From Cavia porcellus (Eukaryota; Chordata; Mammalia; Rodentia; Caviidae): a DNA stretch of 64,000 nt. Numbering within the stretch: position 1 is the stretch's first letter; each line of letters starts with the position of its first letter. Location of the stretch: the NCBI RefSeq assembly GCF_034190915.1, contig NW_026947489.1, forward strand, positions 55,862,001-55,926,000. The letters are read 5' to 3'. A program made the position numbers and the translations under genes. Positions 51,601 through 61,849 of the stretch are shown piece after piece. The notes under the pieces are model-generated. The model made no database searches, was not told the origin of the DNA, and worked only from the letters and a program-made list of their open reading frames with translations.

Positions 51601-54600
51601 TGACATTTCTCAGTGTGCATTGCATTATATAACCTCAGAATCTATAAAACAAAATTGACAGAAGTACAAGGAAAATTCACTGTCACAATAAAGATTTTAA
51701 CACGACCTTCATGTTTTATTAAGAACATGTCCATCATCCTTCAAAATTCTGGTGAATGTACCACACCCTAGCACCCTTTTTTTCCCCCCTATGTGATAAA
51801 ACACTTTTTTTTTTTTTGAGACAGGGTCTTGCTATATAGCCTACACTGACCTCGGCCTCATGGTGATCCCTCCTGCCTCAGCCTCCCAAGTGCTAGAATT
51901 ATAGGTGTGTGCTACCATACCCAGCAGTGAGACTGTATTTTTTGTTTATGGTGGTTGAGTGTTTGAACTGTAATGACAAGAATGTTATTTGAGTCATGAT
52001 TTGACTATATGATATTTAAAAGCAGGACTATTGCCAGAGAATCCAGAAATAGGGTCAGCAGAAGTTTAGTTGCTGTATTCTCATTGCCTTCAGATATGTT
52101 CTTAAATATTGAATTTAAGAAAACATTACAGAAGAATGCATGTTTATTGAAAATCTGAGTAATAATTTTTTTTGTTTGTTTGTTTGTTTTGGTCTTTTTT
52201 TGAGACAGGGTCTCGTTATGCAGTTCAGACTGGCCTCATGCTCACTTTGTAGCCCAGGCTGGTCTCGAACTTGCAATGATCCTCAGCCTCCCGAGTTCTG
52301 GGATTACAGGCGTGAGCTACCATACCTGGCTAACGAGTAATAATTTTCGATGGCAGAGTAAAATCTGTCCCTCTGCTCCCCTGAATGTGTATCCATATTA
52401 AGAGTGGTATGGTGAGTGTCTTCCCAAACCTTTCTGTGTGCTGAAACAAATCACACACACAGTTTCTCTTTAGGGAAATAATAATAAATGTATTTTGGCA
52501 AAAATTGGATTTTTCATTTATCAACATAGGGTGAATACTTTCCAAACCATATTTAACTCTTTTTAATACTTGTACAATATTGGTTTTGGTTGTACTGTAA
52601 TTTATGTAGCTATTCCTTTAATAATAGACGTTAAGTTAATTCCAGATTTTAACTAGAGTGTTAGCCAGTAGTCTTTTTTGTTTGAATGTAATTAAATACT
52701 AGTGCCATTTCTTCCTTAAGATGGACTCCCTAAGTGGGGTTTCAGTGAGTCTTGGGAGATGGCCTTCCGCAAAGTGTGACTGTTCGTTCCTACTGCTGGC
52801 TTATGAAGGTGTTGGTGTCTGATGGCCCTGAAGGGTGTACCTCCTCACTTCTACACACGTCTGTCTGATGGTGGGAAGCGGTTTCCTGCTGGGGCTCACA
52901 TGCGTAACTGCTGAGGCGCTTCTTTCTCCATTTGCTTCTGATTGCCTGTGTTTCACTTTCTTCTTTTTTTTTTTTTTTTTTGGTCTTTTTCATTTTTATC
53001 GGTACCAGGGATCGAACTCACGACTGCCTGCTTGCAAGGCAGGCGCTTATGCAGCTGAGCTACATCCCCAGCCCCTTGTGTTTCACATTCACGAATGATT
53101 TATTCTGCAGCTTTACTTTGGGATTATTGTTTTCACTTCACAGGTTGTTTCCTATTTGGTTTATACTTCGCTTATGGTGTTTTTGGGCAGTTAACATTTT
53201 TTCCTTCTTTGATGTTGTAAGTCCTACTTACTGAGCTCCAGTAAATTTGCTCTGTTTGTAGAGTTCTGTGTGTTTTGACAGCCATTGAATTACTGAGATG
53301 CAGAATATTTCCATTGTCCCAGAAAACTCCCTTGTGCTTTCTTTGTTATCAGTCTCACAATGCCTGACAACGCTGATCTGTCTGTCCTGCTAGTTTTGCC
53401 TCTTCCTAACTGTCCTGTGAGTGGGTTCTGTTACATAGCTGTTTGTGCCTGGCTTCTTCAATTCGGTGTGCTGCCTCTGCTCTGTTCTTGTTTATTGCCA
53501 AGTAGTGTGCGGCCATGTGGTGAGTTAGTTTCCTTGGGCCCACCATACAGATCTCATTAATCTTGATTACCCCCAGGAAGAACCTAGTCTAAGTGAGGTC
53601 ACTTTATGAGATGCGGCTGTTAAGACTACCACATGACTATTGGGCAAAGCACAGTTCTCCTCATAATGTATGAATGGGTGGGCCACAATTTGCGTATTCA
53701 CTTACCAGCTGGTAAGCATTTCCATCATTTCCATCATGCTAGATAATCAAAACAGAGTGTGTGGAGAGAGGAGGGCTTCTGTCTCCCATTCTGCGTGGAA
53801 TTGCTTTCTCACGTGGCCTTTGGGGGTGGAATTGTCTGACTGACCTTTCTTTTTTGATCCTCAGCACAGGAGAAAGCGGCGCGCTACACCACTGGCTTCT
53901 TCCTCACCACCCTCGCAAACAACAGAGAAAAGTCCGTATTTCCAGACCACAGAGATCTCGCTGTGGACCGTAGTAGCTGCTCTTCAGGCCGTGGAAAAGA
54001 AGATGGAGTCCCAGGCTGCCAGACTGCAGAGCCTGGAGGGCCGCACAGGGACGGCCGAGAAGAAGCTGGCTGACTGTGAGAAGACAGCCGTGGAGCTGGG
54101 CAACCAGCTGGAGGGCAAGTGGGCCGTGCTGGGGACCCTGCTGCAGGAGTACGGGCTGCTGCAGCGGCGCCTGGAGAACGTGGAGAACCTGCTGCGCAAC
54201 CGGAACTTCTGGGTGCTGCGGCTGCCCCCGGGGAGCAAGGGTGAGGCCCCCAAGGTAGGTGCCCTGAACACTCAAAAGTTGGGCCAGAAGAGGCCCCGAG
54301 GCTCTAAATTACTGGCTTGGCCTTCGTGTGCTATCAAGGCACTTACTGTGCTGTTTGTGACTTCAGGTGTCCAGGGCACTTGAAAATGATGGCGTCTGCT
54401 TCTCCGAGCAGGAGTGGGAGAACCTGGCAGACTGGCAGAAGGAGCTGTACAGGAACGTCATGCAGAGCAACTACGAGGCACTGGTCTCCCTGAGTGAGTA
54501 GTGTCCGTCCTGCATTTGCCCACTGCTCTGCGCTTCCTGCTCAGTGGCTGTGGCCCTTGTAGCTACTCCCTTGGCTTGACTGGGAGAAGTGGGTGTGTCC

Positions 54601-57172
54601 TGATCCTCCTGCTAACAGACACTTCACAAAGGTTGCTTGTATCTCTTCTCTGCAGTCACACCATCACCTCTAGAAAATGTTTACTAGGTGAGGTTCCACT
54701 GTTGCTCAGCCAACCAGACCCTTTCTCATGGTCTTTGGCTGGAGTCAGAGCCATCACTGTGGTCTTAGGATTTACTTTGTGTAGATTAGAAGTGCTGCGT
54801 AGTCTGTCTGAATCTTTATGAATGTAAACTACTGCCTGTGACATAACAAATGCATTTTAAAATGCAGATCATGGAGAAGTACAGTGGTGCCTTGGTTCAC
54901 AAATTCAATTTTGGGAAAGGTGGTCACATTTGTGTTTGTGCAGGAAAGATGGCTTAGTTTGTTTGTCACCCAGTGCAGAGTTTGCAAACAAAAACAAAAT
55001 TTTGCCACATGCTTTTGTTTGTGAGCCAAGTTGTTTGCAAACAAACATTTATGAACTGAGGTACCACTGTATCAAGGAGGCCAGAGTGAGGGAAAGGAGG
55101 TTGAAATGGGCCAGAGGTGGCTGTGTGACCTCAGAGGTGGCTGTGTGGGTCCCATCCTGTGTTGGGTGCTGTTTCCTTGTCTATCACAGTGCCGGTCTTA
55201 CTTGGCAGTATCTCAGCAAGAATGAAGTGGGTCCCTGAAAAGAGCCTTGGCAAGACGTCAGCCACATGCTGCAGTGGCGTCGGGGTGCTGGAGCAAGGGC
55301 CAGGCTTGGCACCTAATGCTTGTGCCGAGGGCCCTTCATGAAGACAGTAGAGGCGGCAGCAGCTGCCTCATCCTCTCCCTGGCTAGCATTGTGTCCTTCT
55401 CCCAAAGTACTGGGGGAGAGTAGGGGAGAGTGGCGCTGTAGCCTTTGACCCTGTTGTGGGAGTTGTAGTATAGATTCCCTGCCAGCAGTCCCTTGGTGTG
55501 TAGCTGACGGAGTGTGCTGAGCTTTTCTCTCCTCTGGGCTCATTCTGTGCTGTTTCCAACCCAGAGGTCCTTGGCCAGCCAGAGGGCGAAGCGGAGCTAG
55601 GTGCAGAGATGCTGGGTGATTTGGAGGAGGAGGAGAGCCTTGTTGGTGCCCACCCTGGTGAGTGCTTTGGCATATTCTCTTCCCCTGCCACCCACAGGTC
55701 CCACCGTGGAGCTGCCCCACACTGCCTGTCTGCCACCTTGTCTGCACATGCTGGTTGTCACATGTGTGCCTTAACTGCTGCCACCTTGTGGGGTCATAAA
55801 GCCAGTGATCACTCTTCTTCATTCCCTGCAGCATAGAGGACATGACAGGCAGTGGTCAGTGGGCATGAGATGGGGAGGTGGGGGGGAGCGGAGCAGAGGA
55901 GCTATGGGAAAGAAAGGTATTGGAGGTGGGCACTGGGCAGAGGACACAGGAAGAGCCAGACATGAGGCTTCTCAGGTTTGCTATGTTTTTCTTTAATCAT
56001 TCAAATTTCTCATCTTAACACTTTCCTAAATTAGGTTATTATGGTGTATTTTGACATTTCACACAGGGATTAAGGTTGAGTTTGGAGAATTAAAATTTAT
56101 TTATAGCATTATTCTATAAGAGTTTTCAGCTCACATGTCTGAACATGAATATAAAGTTTATTTTTTTACCAGCCTTGGAGCCTTGTTAATCTTGTCTCTT
56201 CCAGGTTGTGCTAATTCCTGTGTTCTTGGGGCTTTGATTTGAGCCCTTCCGAAATGTTCACGTTTGTCTGGTCTGGAGCTGCCATAGGTGCTGGCGAGTG
56301 ATGTTCTCTTGGTCTTCTTTGCAGCAGATGGGGCCGTGCTCAGACCAGAGGTGCCAAGTCAGCCAGAAGACTGCATGTTCCCAGGGGAAGCAGAGGAGCG
56401 GGATTTCCTGAGACCAGTGCAAACTGAGCTCTGGGATGGCCAGGGTGGTTCTGCCCTCTTGGAACCAGGTCCCCGGGGTTCCAGCCTCGAAGAGCCCCTG
56501 GAAGGCAGTGGAGACCCTGCCACTGGCAGAACTCTGGGCTGCTCTCCAAAGCAGAAATCCCACAGGCAGACACAGGTGGCTCAGGAGTGCGCACAGGGCC
56601 TGAAACTGAAAAGGGACCCTTCTGGCCCCTACGAGTGTTCTGAGTGTGACATCAGCTTCTGCTATAAGCAGCAGCTGACTGCACATCTGCGGAGCCACTC
56701 GGGGTGGGTGTCCTATCCTGCTGTAGAGCCTGGGGAAAGCCTTAGACCCCGGCCACGGTTAAAGCCTCAGGCGAAGAGGGCCAAGCTGTACCAGTGCAAT
56801 GTGTGTCAGAGGAGCTTCAGCTGCAGGGTGAGCCTGGTGACCCACCAGCGCTGCCACCTGCAGGAGGGTCCCAGTGCTGGCCCACGCATCCAGGAGAGGT
56901 TCTCACCCAACAGCCTGGTGGCGCTGCCTGGCCACATCCCCTGGCGGAAGAGCCGGAGCTCCCTCATCTGTGGCTATTGCGGCAAGAGCTTCAGCCATCC
57001 ATCCGACCTGGTTCGGCACCAGCGCATCCACACAGGCGAGCGGCCTTACAGTTGCCCCGAGTGTGACAAGAGCTTCGTCCAGAAGCAGCACCTGCTGCAG
57101 CACCAGAAGATCCACCAGCGGGAGCGCAGTGGGCCAGGTTCCCAGCCTGGGAGGCCCAATGGCTTGCTGTAG
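48650..57172 (+). CDS. ZNF212: ZNF212: DUF3669 + degenerate KRAB + 4 C2H2 zinc-finger protein, complete
   Basis: Complete gene in five coding exons: 48650-48673, 53865-54254, 54367-54493, 55565-55657 and 56325-57172. They join in frame to 493 codons (human about 495 as I recall). Domains: MAESAPAR start; basic HRRKRR stretch (possible nuclear localisation signal) at 9-14; DUF3669 coiled-coil region to 138; degenerate KRAB-A (139-180); acidic linker; four C2H2 fingers at about 316-336, 369-389, 427-447 and 455-475. Fingers 1, 2 and 3 are separated by long spacers; only 3 and 4 are joined by a TGERPY linker. A nuclear transcription regulator is expected; targets are unknown. The gene appears intact. 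Confidence 0.96.
50088..50195 (+). mobile_element. ID-like tRNA-derived SINE with long TSD
   Basis: GGGGCTGGGGATTTAGCTCA, GTTGGATCCCTGGTACCG, then ATAAAAAGGAAAAAGAC and an A-tail. Flanks AAGAAT(A/G)TTTGGAGCCT at 50071-50087 and 50196-50212 differ by one base. Confidence 0.95.
50447..50704 (-). mobile_element. B1-type SINE split by an ID-like insertion
   Basis: The left part (TTTTTGTCTTTTTGAGATAG, CTTGAGCTCACTT) and right part (AGCTCACTTTGTAGCCCAGG, TGAGTGCTGGGATTACAAGG) make one antisense B1. The break repeats AGCTCACTT on both sides of the inserted element. Confidence 0.9.
50511..50601 (-). mobile_element. ID-like SINE nested inside a B1
   Basis: GTTATTTTGTGTTTGGTATG, GCATATGCCATGCAGGTGC, CCACTGAGGTAAATCCCTGG. 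The TSD AGCTCACTT comes from the host B1, so this insertion is younger than that B1. Confidence 0.9.
50762..50920 (+). mobile_element. B1-type SINE with internal duplication
   Basis: GCCAGATGTGGTGATACCTG, GAAGGCTGAGGCAGGAACAG, duplicated segment, TAAGACCTTGTCTCAACAC, (AAC)n tail. Confidence 0.88.
51802..51925 (-). mobile_element. B1-type SINE
   Basis: TTTTTTTTTTTGAGACAGGG, TCCTGCCTCAGCCTCCCAAG, GTGCTACCATACCCAGC. Confidence 0.85.
52182..52332 (-). mobile_element. B1-type SINE with internal duplication
   Basis: TTTTTTTGAGACAGGGTCTC, CAGACTGGCCTCATGCTC then CAGGCTGGTCTCGAACTTG, CATACCTGGCT. Confidence 0.9.
52961..53076 (-). mobile_element. ID-like tRNA-derived SINE with TSD
   Basis: T-tract, GGTCTTTTTCATTTTTATCG, TACCAGGGATCGAACTCACG, GCTTGCAAGGCAGGCGCTTA, CTACATCCCCAGCCCC. 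Flanks TGTGTTTCAC(T/A)TTC at 52947-52960 and 53077-53090. Confidence 0.95.
53265..53760 (-). mobile_element. Old L1-type / LTR-like mosaic
   Basis: TTTGTGCCTGGCTTCTTCAA and TGTTTATTGCCAAGTAGTG follow the antisense L1 3' pattern. The inner piece at about 53535-53650 (ATTAATCTTGATTACCCCC..AGTGAGGTCACTTTATGAG) resembles a MaLR/LTR fragment. Exact families need RepeatMasker. Confidence 0.4.
53865..54254 (+). CDS. ZNF212: ZNF212 coding exon 2 (DUF3669/HUB domain)
   Basis: The acceptor is GATCCTCAG|CAC and the donor AAG|GTAGGT; 390 nt, phase 0 to 0. It encodes [74 protein letters not shown] and [20 protein letters not shown] 55-base block (54115-54169) is identical to ZNF282 exon 2, and the first intronic bases GTAGGTGCC also match. 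Confidence 0.96.
54255..54366 (+). other. ZNF212 intron 2 (112 bases)
   Basis: A very short intron between the DUF3669 and KRAB exons, ending GTGACTTCAG. The matching ZNF282 intron is 6.8 kb. The reading frame stays open through the intron (to 54383), but only splicing gives the KRAB-like frame. Confidence 0.85.
54367..54493 (+). CDS. ZNF212: ZNF212 coding exon 3 (degenerate KRAB-A)
   Basis: 127 nt, phase 0 to 1, donor CTGA|GTGAGT. It encodes [33 protein letters not shown] and SNYEALVSL. The usual VTFxDVAVxF start is replaced by [12 protein letters not shown]. The LYRNVM block is nearer to canonical than in ZNF282, but MLENY has become MQSNY. Repression through TRIM28 is doubtful. Confidence 0.95.
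54494..55564 (+). other. ZNF212 intron 3
   Basis: About 1.1 kb. Its main content is a TA-flanked DNA-transposon MITE (54882-55069). The rest is unclassified. Confidence 0.85.
54882..55069. mobile_element. Tc1/mariner-type MITE with terminal inverted repeats
   Basis: The left end CAGTGGTGCCTTGGTTCAC and the reverse complement of the right end, CAGTGGTACCTCAGTTCAT, match at 16 of 19 bases. Both ends are bordered by TA. It is 188 bases long and has no ORF. TIR plus TA duplication fits a non-autonomous Tc1/mariner element. Confidence 0.7.
55565..55657 (+). CDS. ZNF212: ZNF212 coding exon 4 (acidic linker)
   Basis: The acceptor is TTCCAACCCAG|AG and the donor is CCCTG|GTGAGT; 93 nt, phase 1 to 1. 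It encodes (K)[20 protein letters not shown] then [10 protein letters not shown]. It is shorter than the ZNF282 modules but has the same phase. Confidence 0.93.
55658..56324 (+). other. ZNF212 intron 4
   Basis: 667 bases without a recognisable repeat; it ends in TCTTCTTTGCAGCAG, a tandem acceptor. Confidence 0.8.
56325..57172 (+). CDS. ZNF212: ZNF212 coding exon 5 (zinc fingers)
   Basis: The acceptor is TTTGCAG|CAG; use of the second AG would start the exon at 56328 and remove one Ala. The stop TAG is 57170-57172. It encodes (A)[16 protein letters not shown], an acidic linker, then four C2H2 fingers: CSECDISF (56636-56698), CNVCQRSF (56795-56857), CGYCGKSF (56969-57031) and CPECDKSF (57053-57115). 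The tail ends GRPNGLL as in human ZNF212. Confidence 0.96.
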
Positions 57173-58235
57173 AGCGCCGCCCCTCACCGTCGGGGGCGGA
57201 GAGGGGCGGCAACAGTGCCCCCGGAAAACACCATCTTGGGCCAGGCACCAACTGCTTCTGGTCTACCTTCCCTCGCCCAAGTGCCAGTCTGAGCCCTAAG
57301 CTGTCCTGAAACCATGTGGGAGAAGCGGGGGCAGCACCTGCCTGCCCTGCATCTTGGCCCGCTGTGAGCCTGCTGGCCCTGGCGCCTGGGTCTCTGGTCT
57401 TCCTGTCCTCCGGTACTCACGGCAGGGCTGGCTGCTGAGCCCAGGGGGCTAAGGCCAACCTTTCCTTTCACGGCAGCCCAGGGGTGAGCGCTGTGCGTGT
57501 GAGGATGAGGGCGAGTTCTGGGCCACCTCACCCTCCACACCTCTTTCGTAGTCTCTGTTAACAAGTAGAAGGAATAATTTAATGAACAGCTAACCCCGCT
57601 CTGAAGACTTTTTTTGAAGTTAGATTCTAGTTGATTTTGAAATTATAACACAACACTTGTTTTTTAAGTTTCAGAAGTCATAGAAGTTGTTCCTAACTCG
57701 GGGACTGGGCTTGCCCTCTAGGAGGGAATAGTTTATGGGGCTTGTAGCCCACCCACATGTTCTGGGGCCAGGGAGCAGAGACGCTTCCAGCCTCTCAGCC
57801 TGACACTGATTTGTCTCTGGAGGGCCAGTGGGAGAGAGTCGGAGGGGACTTGAGGCTCCTGCCGAGGAAAGGTTCCTGGAAAGGAGCCTGGGGGTTCTGG
57901 TTCTGGGTGTGTTGGTGGTGTGCGGGGCCCTCCTCCCAGCCTCACTCAGCTGTCTCTGGCCTGTCATGCAGGAGGCCTACTGGTTACCTCAGATTGTTCA
58001 GTTAGCACCTGTGGTCCAATTTGTTCCTGTTGCACCCATTGCTCTTTGCTCTTTGACATTGCTGAGTCACACTTTGCAAATCCTGCCTGGTGAGGAGGGA
58101 GAAGCATGGAGGCTGGGTCGGGACTGTAGCGTGCTCATCCCACTGTTGGGAGCCAGGAGGGAGTTCTTGGGCTGGATGTGAACCTCCTCTTAGATGATCT
58201 ACAGTTGCCTAGAATAAAAAACTTCCTAGCAAAAC
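57173..58235 (+). other. ZNF212: ZNF212 3' UTR (predicted)
   Basis: Non-coding stretch from the stop to the AATAAA at 58213, without SINE insertions. This length fits a single-exon 3' UTR. Confidence 0.65.
58213..58218 (+). terminator. ZNF212 polyadenylation signal
   Basis: Canonical AATAAA about 1.04 kb after the stop, followed by a T/G-rich element (TTGCTGGTTGCTTTTCTC) some 25-45 bases downstream. Confidence 0.7.
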
Positions 58236-58344
58236 CTGGGCTCTTGCTGGTTGCTTTTCTCTTGTCAAAATCAGTCTTCTGGGGCAGGAGGTGGGGAGAG
58301 AGAATGCTTTTTTTATAGCTGTAACCAATTACATAAAGCAGGAA

Positions 58345-58408
58345 AAGTGGCACAGCACCTGCATGGCAAGCATGAGGTTGTGAGTTTGATTCCTAGTACC
58401 AAAAAAAG
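58345..58408 (+). mobile_element. 5'-truncated ID-like SINE
   Basis: AGTGGCACAGCACCTGCATG, GCAAGCATGAGGTTGTGAG, TTTGATTCCTAGTACC, A-tail. Confidence 0.82.
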
Positions 58409-58754
58409 GTGTGTTTTGGCTTCTGGTTTCAGAGGTCTGAGGTCAGCTGGCTCCAGACAGAAATAGCACAGAGGAAGAGAGCGGTAGAGAAAAGCTGTAC
58501 TCACTTGATGAAGTTAGAGCTCTTATGGTCCATTCAGTTCCTTAGATCCCACCCACCTGCTTTGGGAGGCACTTTGAGTGTCAGCTGCAATAGGACCCCA
58601 CTCTGGAGGGCTGACCCACACCTAGGAATAGGAGTAGCAGCCCAGGCCCCTGTGAGGGCAGGGAAAGTGACTCCATCCACGTGATAATTTTTGTGAGGAA
58701 GGCAGGAGGGGAAGCAGGGAAGGTGCCCCAGGATTCCTTGGCAGCTGTTGGAAA

Positions 58755-58885
58755 TGTTGGGTATGCCTGGAAACCCAGCCTCAGGGAGGCTGAGACAGGA
58801 TTGTTGTGAATTGAGGCCAGCATGAGTTATGTAATGAGTGCAAGTCCAGCCTGGAATAAACGATCGTGTTCCAAAAAATAAAAAT
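58755..58885 (+). mobile_element. B1-type SINE
   Basis: TGTTGGGTATGCCTGGAAAC, CTCAGGGAGGCTGAGACAGG, duplicated segment TGAGTGCAAGTCCAGCCTGG, TGTTCCAAAAAATAAAA. Confidence 0.82.
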
Positions 58886-60475
58886 GTCGGTTTACACACA
58901 AATGTAGTCTTTGCACTAGGGTCTCAAAAAGACAAAAACTAGTTTTCTTCCTGTCCTTTACTTTTGCATGGCATTGTCCTAGACTAGCACAGTATTCTGT
59001 TTTGCCTTAGTGTATGCAGTTTCCCATGGGAAGGACGTAGGTAAAAGATCTTGTGAGCTTAACCACTGTTTAGGGGAGCCAAGACAAAATAGAAAATGTT
59101 GCATCTTCAGGAAGGCTGAAGGGCTGTAAAATTTCAGCAGACAGTTATTGTAGACAAGGGACATTGGGAAGATGAGAATCAATGATGTAAGTGTATGTGT
59201 TTATGGGGACATTATGATGGTTTTATCTATGTAGCCAATGTTTAACAGTCAAGTTGGTGTCAGCGTTTCCATGTCTCTGTTCGATTCTAGTTCTTTATAA
59301 AACATGGGACTCACCATCAGAACTTCCTCCTCCCATGTGGCTGTGCTGAAGGACCTGTTCTCTGACTGCCTTCTATGCCTGTCTTCCTCTCTAAGAGGTG
59401 ACTGCACTGTCCCTTGTGGATGGCAAGGACGTCCTATGTGGAGGTGACGTGCCCCGGGAAGGCTCAGACAGCAGCTCCTCTAGTGTTGGGGAGAGGAGTG
59501 AGCACTGGTGATGGTGCTGAGCAGGGCTCAGCAGCGCCATGCAGACTGGCAGCCTCCATCTCTGATCAGGGAGTGTTAACCTAGTAAGAGTCACTGTGTG
59601 TGTTTTGGGGCTCTGGGCTTCTGAGGGGGACCAAGCAGGAGCCAGTGGGGACCTGTCAGCACAGCAGCAGAGGGAAGGGCGAGAGACCAGGTCACAGGTG
59701 GTGTCTGCAGATGAGATGCTTTGGAAATGGGTACCATGTCGAGGTGCCCCCTGAACGTGTGGACTTCCAGCATAGTGATCCTCACAAACAGCACAGTGCT
59801 TCCTGCCGTGGGGAGCACTGCATCCACGGGGCAGGATTTGACTCCCTGTTGCTTCCCTGCTGACCTGTTTCATTCTGACCTCAGTGACCTCCCTGAACGG
59901 AGGAACCTTTCCAGGTGGCTCCACAAACCTTTTTAGCTGCCTCTGACTCTTTGGGGGATGAGCCCTTGAGTGTCTTGACCCCACTCTGGGTGATTCAAGT
60001 TCAGAATGGATGGTCCTGAGCCTCTGATGACACCTGTAGCAGCACAGGCTGTGCTGGGCCACTTGCAAGGACTCAAGCAGTCTTAGGGTCTCGGCCTTGG
60101 CGTGAAACCTCCAAGCACCTGCAGCTCACCACTGCTCATCCAGAGGTCCCTAATCCTCAAGAGCTGGTTAAGAAGAAAAATCCAATCCCATAAAAGATTA
60201 ATAATTAAGGATGTGGGCAATTTTATATCAGTGCCACACCTGGCCTGATACCCAGGCTGGTCTATATAAGGCAACCACGTTGTAGTGCAAAGGGTTTTAA
60301 AAATCAGCATGAAAACAGTAGATAGTTTTGGGAGATGATAAGACAGTCATTTTCAAACTAACCAGCTCATTAAACTAGGATCCCTGGGAATTAGTTCCAA
60401 GCAAAAATTCTCATCACCCACGCCCTTCAGCCTCAGATCCAGAAACAGTGCCAATTGCGACCAACAGTGTTTAAG

Positions 60476-60545
60476 CAAGTGCTCCAAATAGATGCAGGTG
60501 CATCCAAATAGATGTAGCAAGTGCTACAAATAGATGTATGCACAC
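60476..60545 (+). repeat. Local imperfect tandem repeat (three CAAATAGATG units)
   Basis: Three units of about 22-24 bases, each containing CAAATAGATG and a GTGC(T/A) motif. Confidence 0.75.
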
Positions 60546-61552
60546 TACTGACTTAGAGGTACTTTCTGAAACACTAGGACCAGTAACTAAATGGGTTTAA
60601 GATAGTTCTGGGTGTGGACATTGTAAGTCCCACCCTGGCAATGGGAGGAACCAACCAACAGGCTTGTATCCTGGATGCAATTAAAAGGGAAAGAAAGGGA
60701 AACACATTGTTGTGCGCATGCACACATCCCACAACTGTCAAGAATTACAGCTATCTTCCTGGAGCAGAGCTTGTTAAAAACTTAACATTTACTTTTCCTC
60801 CAATCCATGTTGCAGACTTTTGCTGCTTGCATTGGACATTAACTATTACTTTATAAAGTCAGCATTTATCAGTATTTTAGTCTTTAATGTATTGAACTGA
60901 CCCTTGATGAAATCCTAGGAAGGGTCTTAGTAGCTTCAACTCACATTTGCAAGTTGTCACAACTAGAATTTCCAAAATGAGTAATGTTGAGTATTGTTTG
61001 GGATTGTGTTCCCTTAAAGTAAATCCCTACTAACAATTCTCCGAAATGCTAGGGAGGATATAAGGATTTTGTTGACCATAGTTTTGTTTGGCTCATACGT
61101 TTGGGGGAGTAAACTGCTCACCCCCAACAAAACAGGAAAACACAAATACACAAAGGAGATTGCTGGTTAATTAGCAGGGACATTTTTCCAGCTTGAAAGA
61201 CAAGATTTATAGGTAACCGGAACTGCACAAAAAGCAGAAAAAGAGAAACTGCACACCACATTTCAATGTATATCCAGGGGCTCTGGATTTCCCGAGTGAG
61301 GAGTGAGGCCCTCGGTTACGGTGGTAGAAAAACCTCTTAGAGGGACTGGCTTATTCATTCAAGATGCCCCAGGCAACCTTGCTGCAGACAGATTCACTTG
61401 GACTGTGTTCAGGCTGGATGGTACGCGCAAGAGCTTCTGAGTGGCCAGGAGACCTCAGGGGCTCTGTGCAGGGTATTTGGGGTAGGGTGGGATCCCGGGG
61501 GAAGGGAGAGACCCAGGCGTCCCAAAGGCCGAGATCCAAGGAAACGGCTTGG

Positions 61553-61592
61553 GTGTGTGTGTGTGTGGGGTGTGTGTGTGTGTGTGTGTGTT
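61553..61592 (+). repeat. (TG)n microsatellite
   Basis: Two GT runs separated by GGGG, about 40 bases. Confidence 0.93.
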
Positions 61593-61699
61593 ATTTTTTA
61601 TTTTTCTTAGTTCCAGTTTGTAATACATGCAGATCACACTCATCGCGGGGGATGGCACAGTTGGTGATACAGTTTAATTCTAAGTCTGTATGCAGTGCA

Positions 61700-61763
61700 G
61701 GGATAAACGAGGTCCTGGTGCCTACTAGGCAAGCGCTCTGCCAACAAGCTCTACCCGCAGGCC
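61700..61763 (-). mobile_element. ID-like SINE remnant
   Basis: GGGATAAACGAGGTCCTGGT, CTAGGCAAGCGCTCTGCC, AAGCTCTACCCGCAGGCC. Diverged antisense body just before the third CpG island. Confidence 0.55.
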
Positions 61764-61849
61764 TTTTTTCTTTCTTGACCGAAATCAATTTCTCCATAGA
61801 TATTTCCGTTTGCGCGGGGAAACTAAAAGGCAGTTGAACACAATTTTGC

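Larger units (their letters stand above)
48674..53864 (+). other. ZNF212 intron 1
   Basis: About 5.2 kb. The first ~440 bases are still CpG island. Then come ID-like elements (50088, 50511, 52961), B1-type elements (50447, 50762, 51802, 52182) and an L1/LTR-like mosaic (53265-53760). No other exon recognised; 50.9-51.8 kb is AT-rich and unclassified. Confidence 0.8.

Noticed and set aside
53360..53560. Small ORF with hydrophobic residues in ZNF212 intron 1
   Set aside because: It lies within L1-like repeat sequence and has no conserved features.
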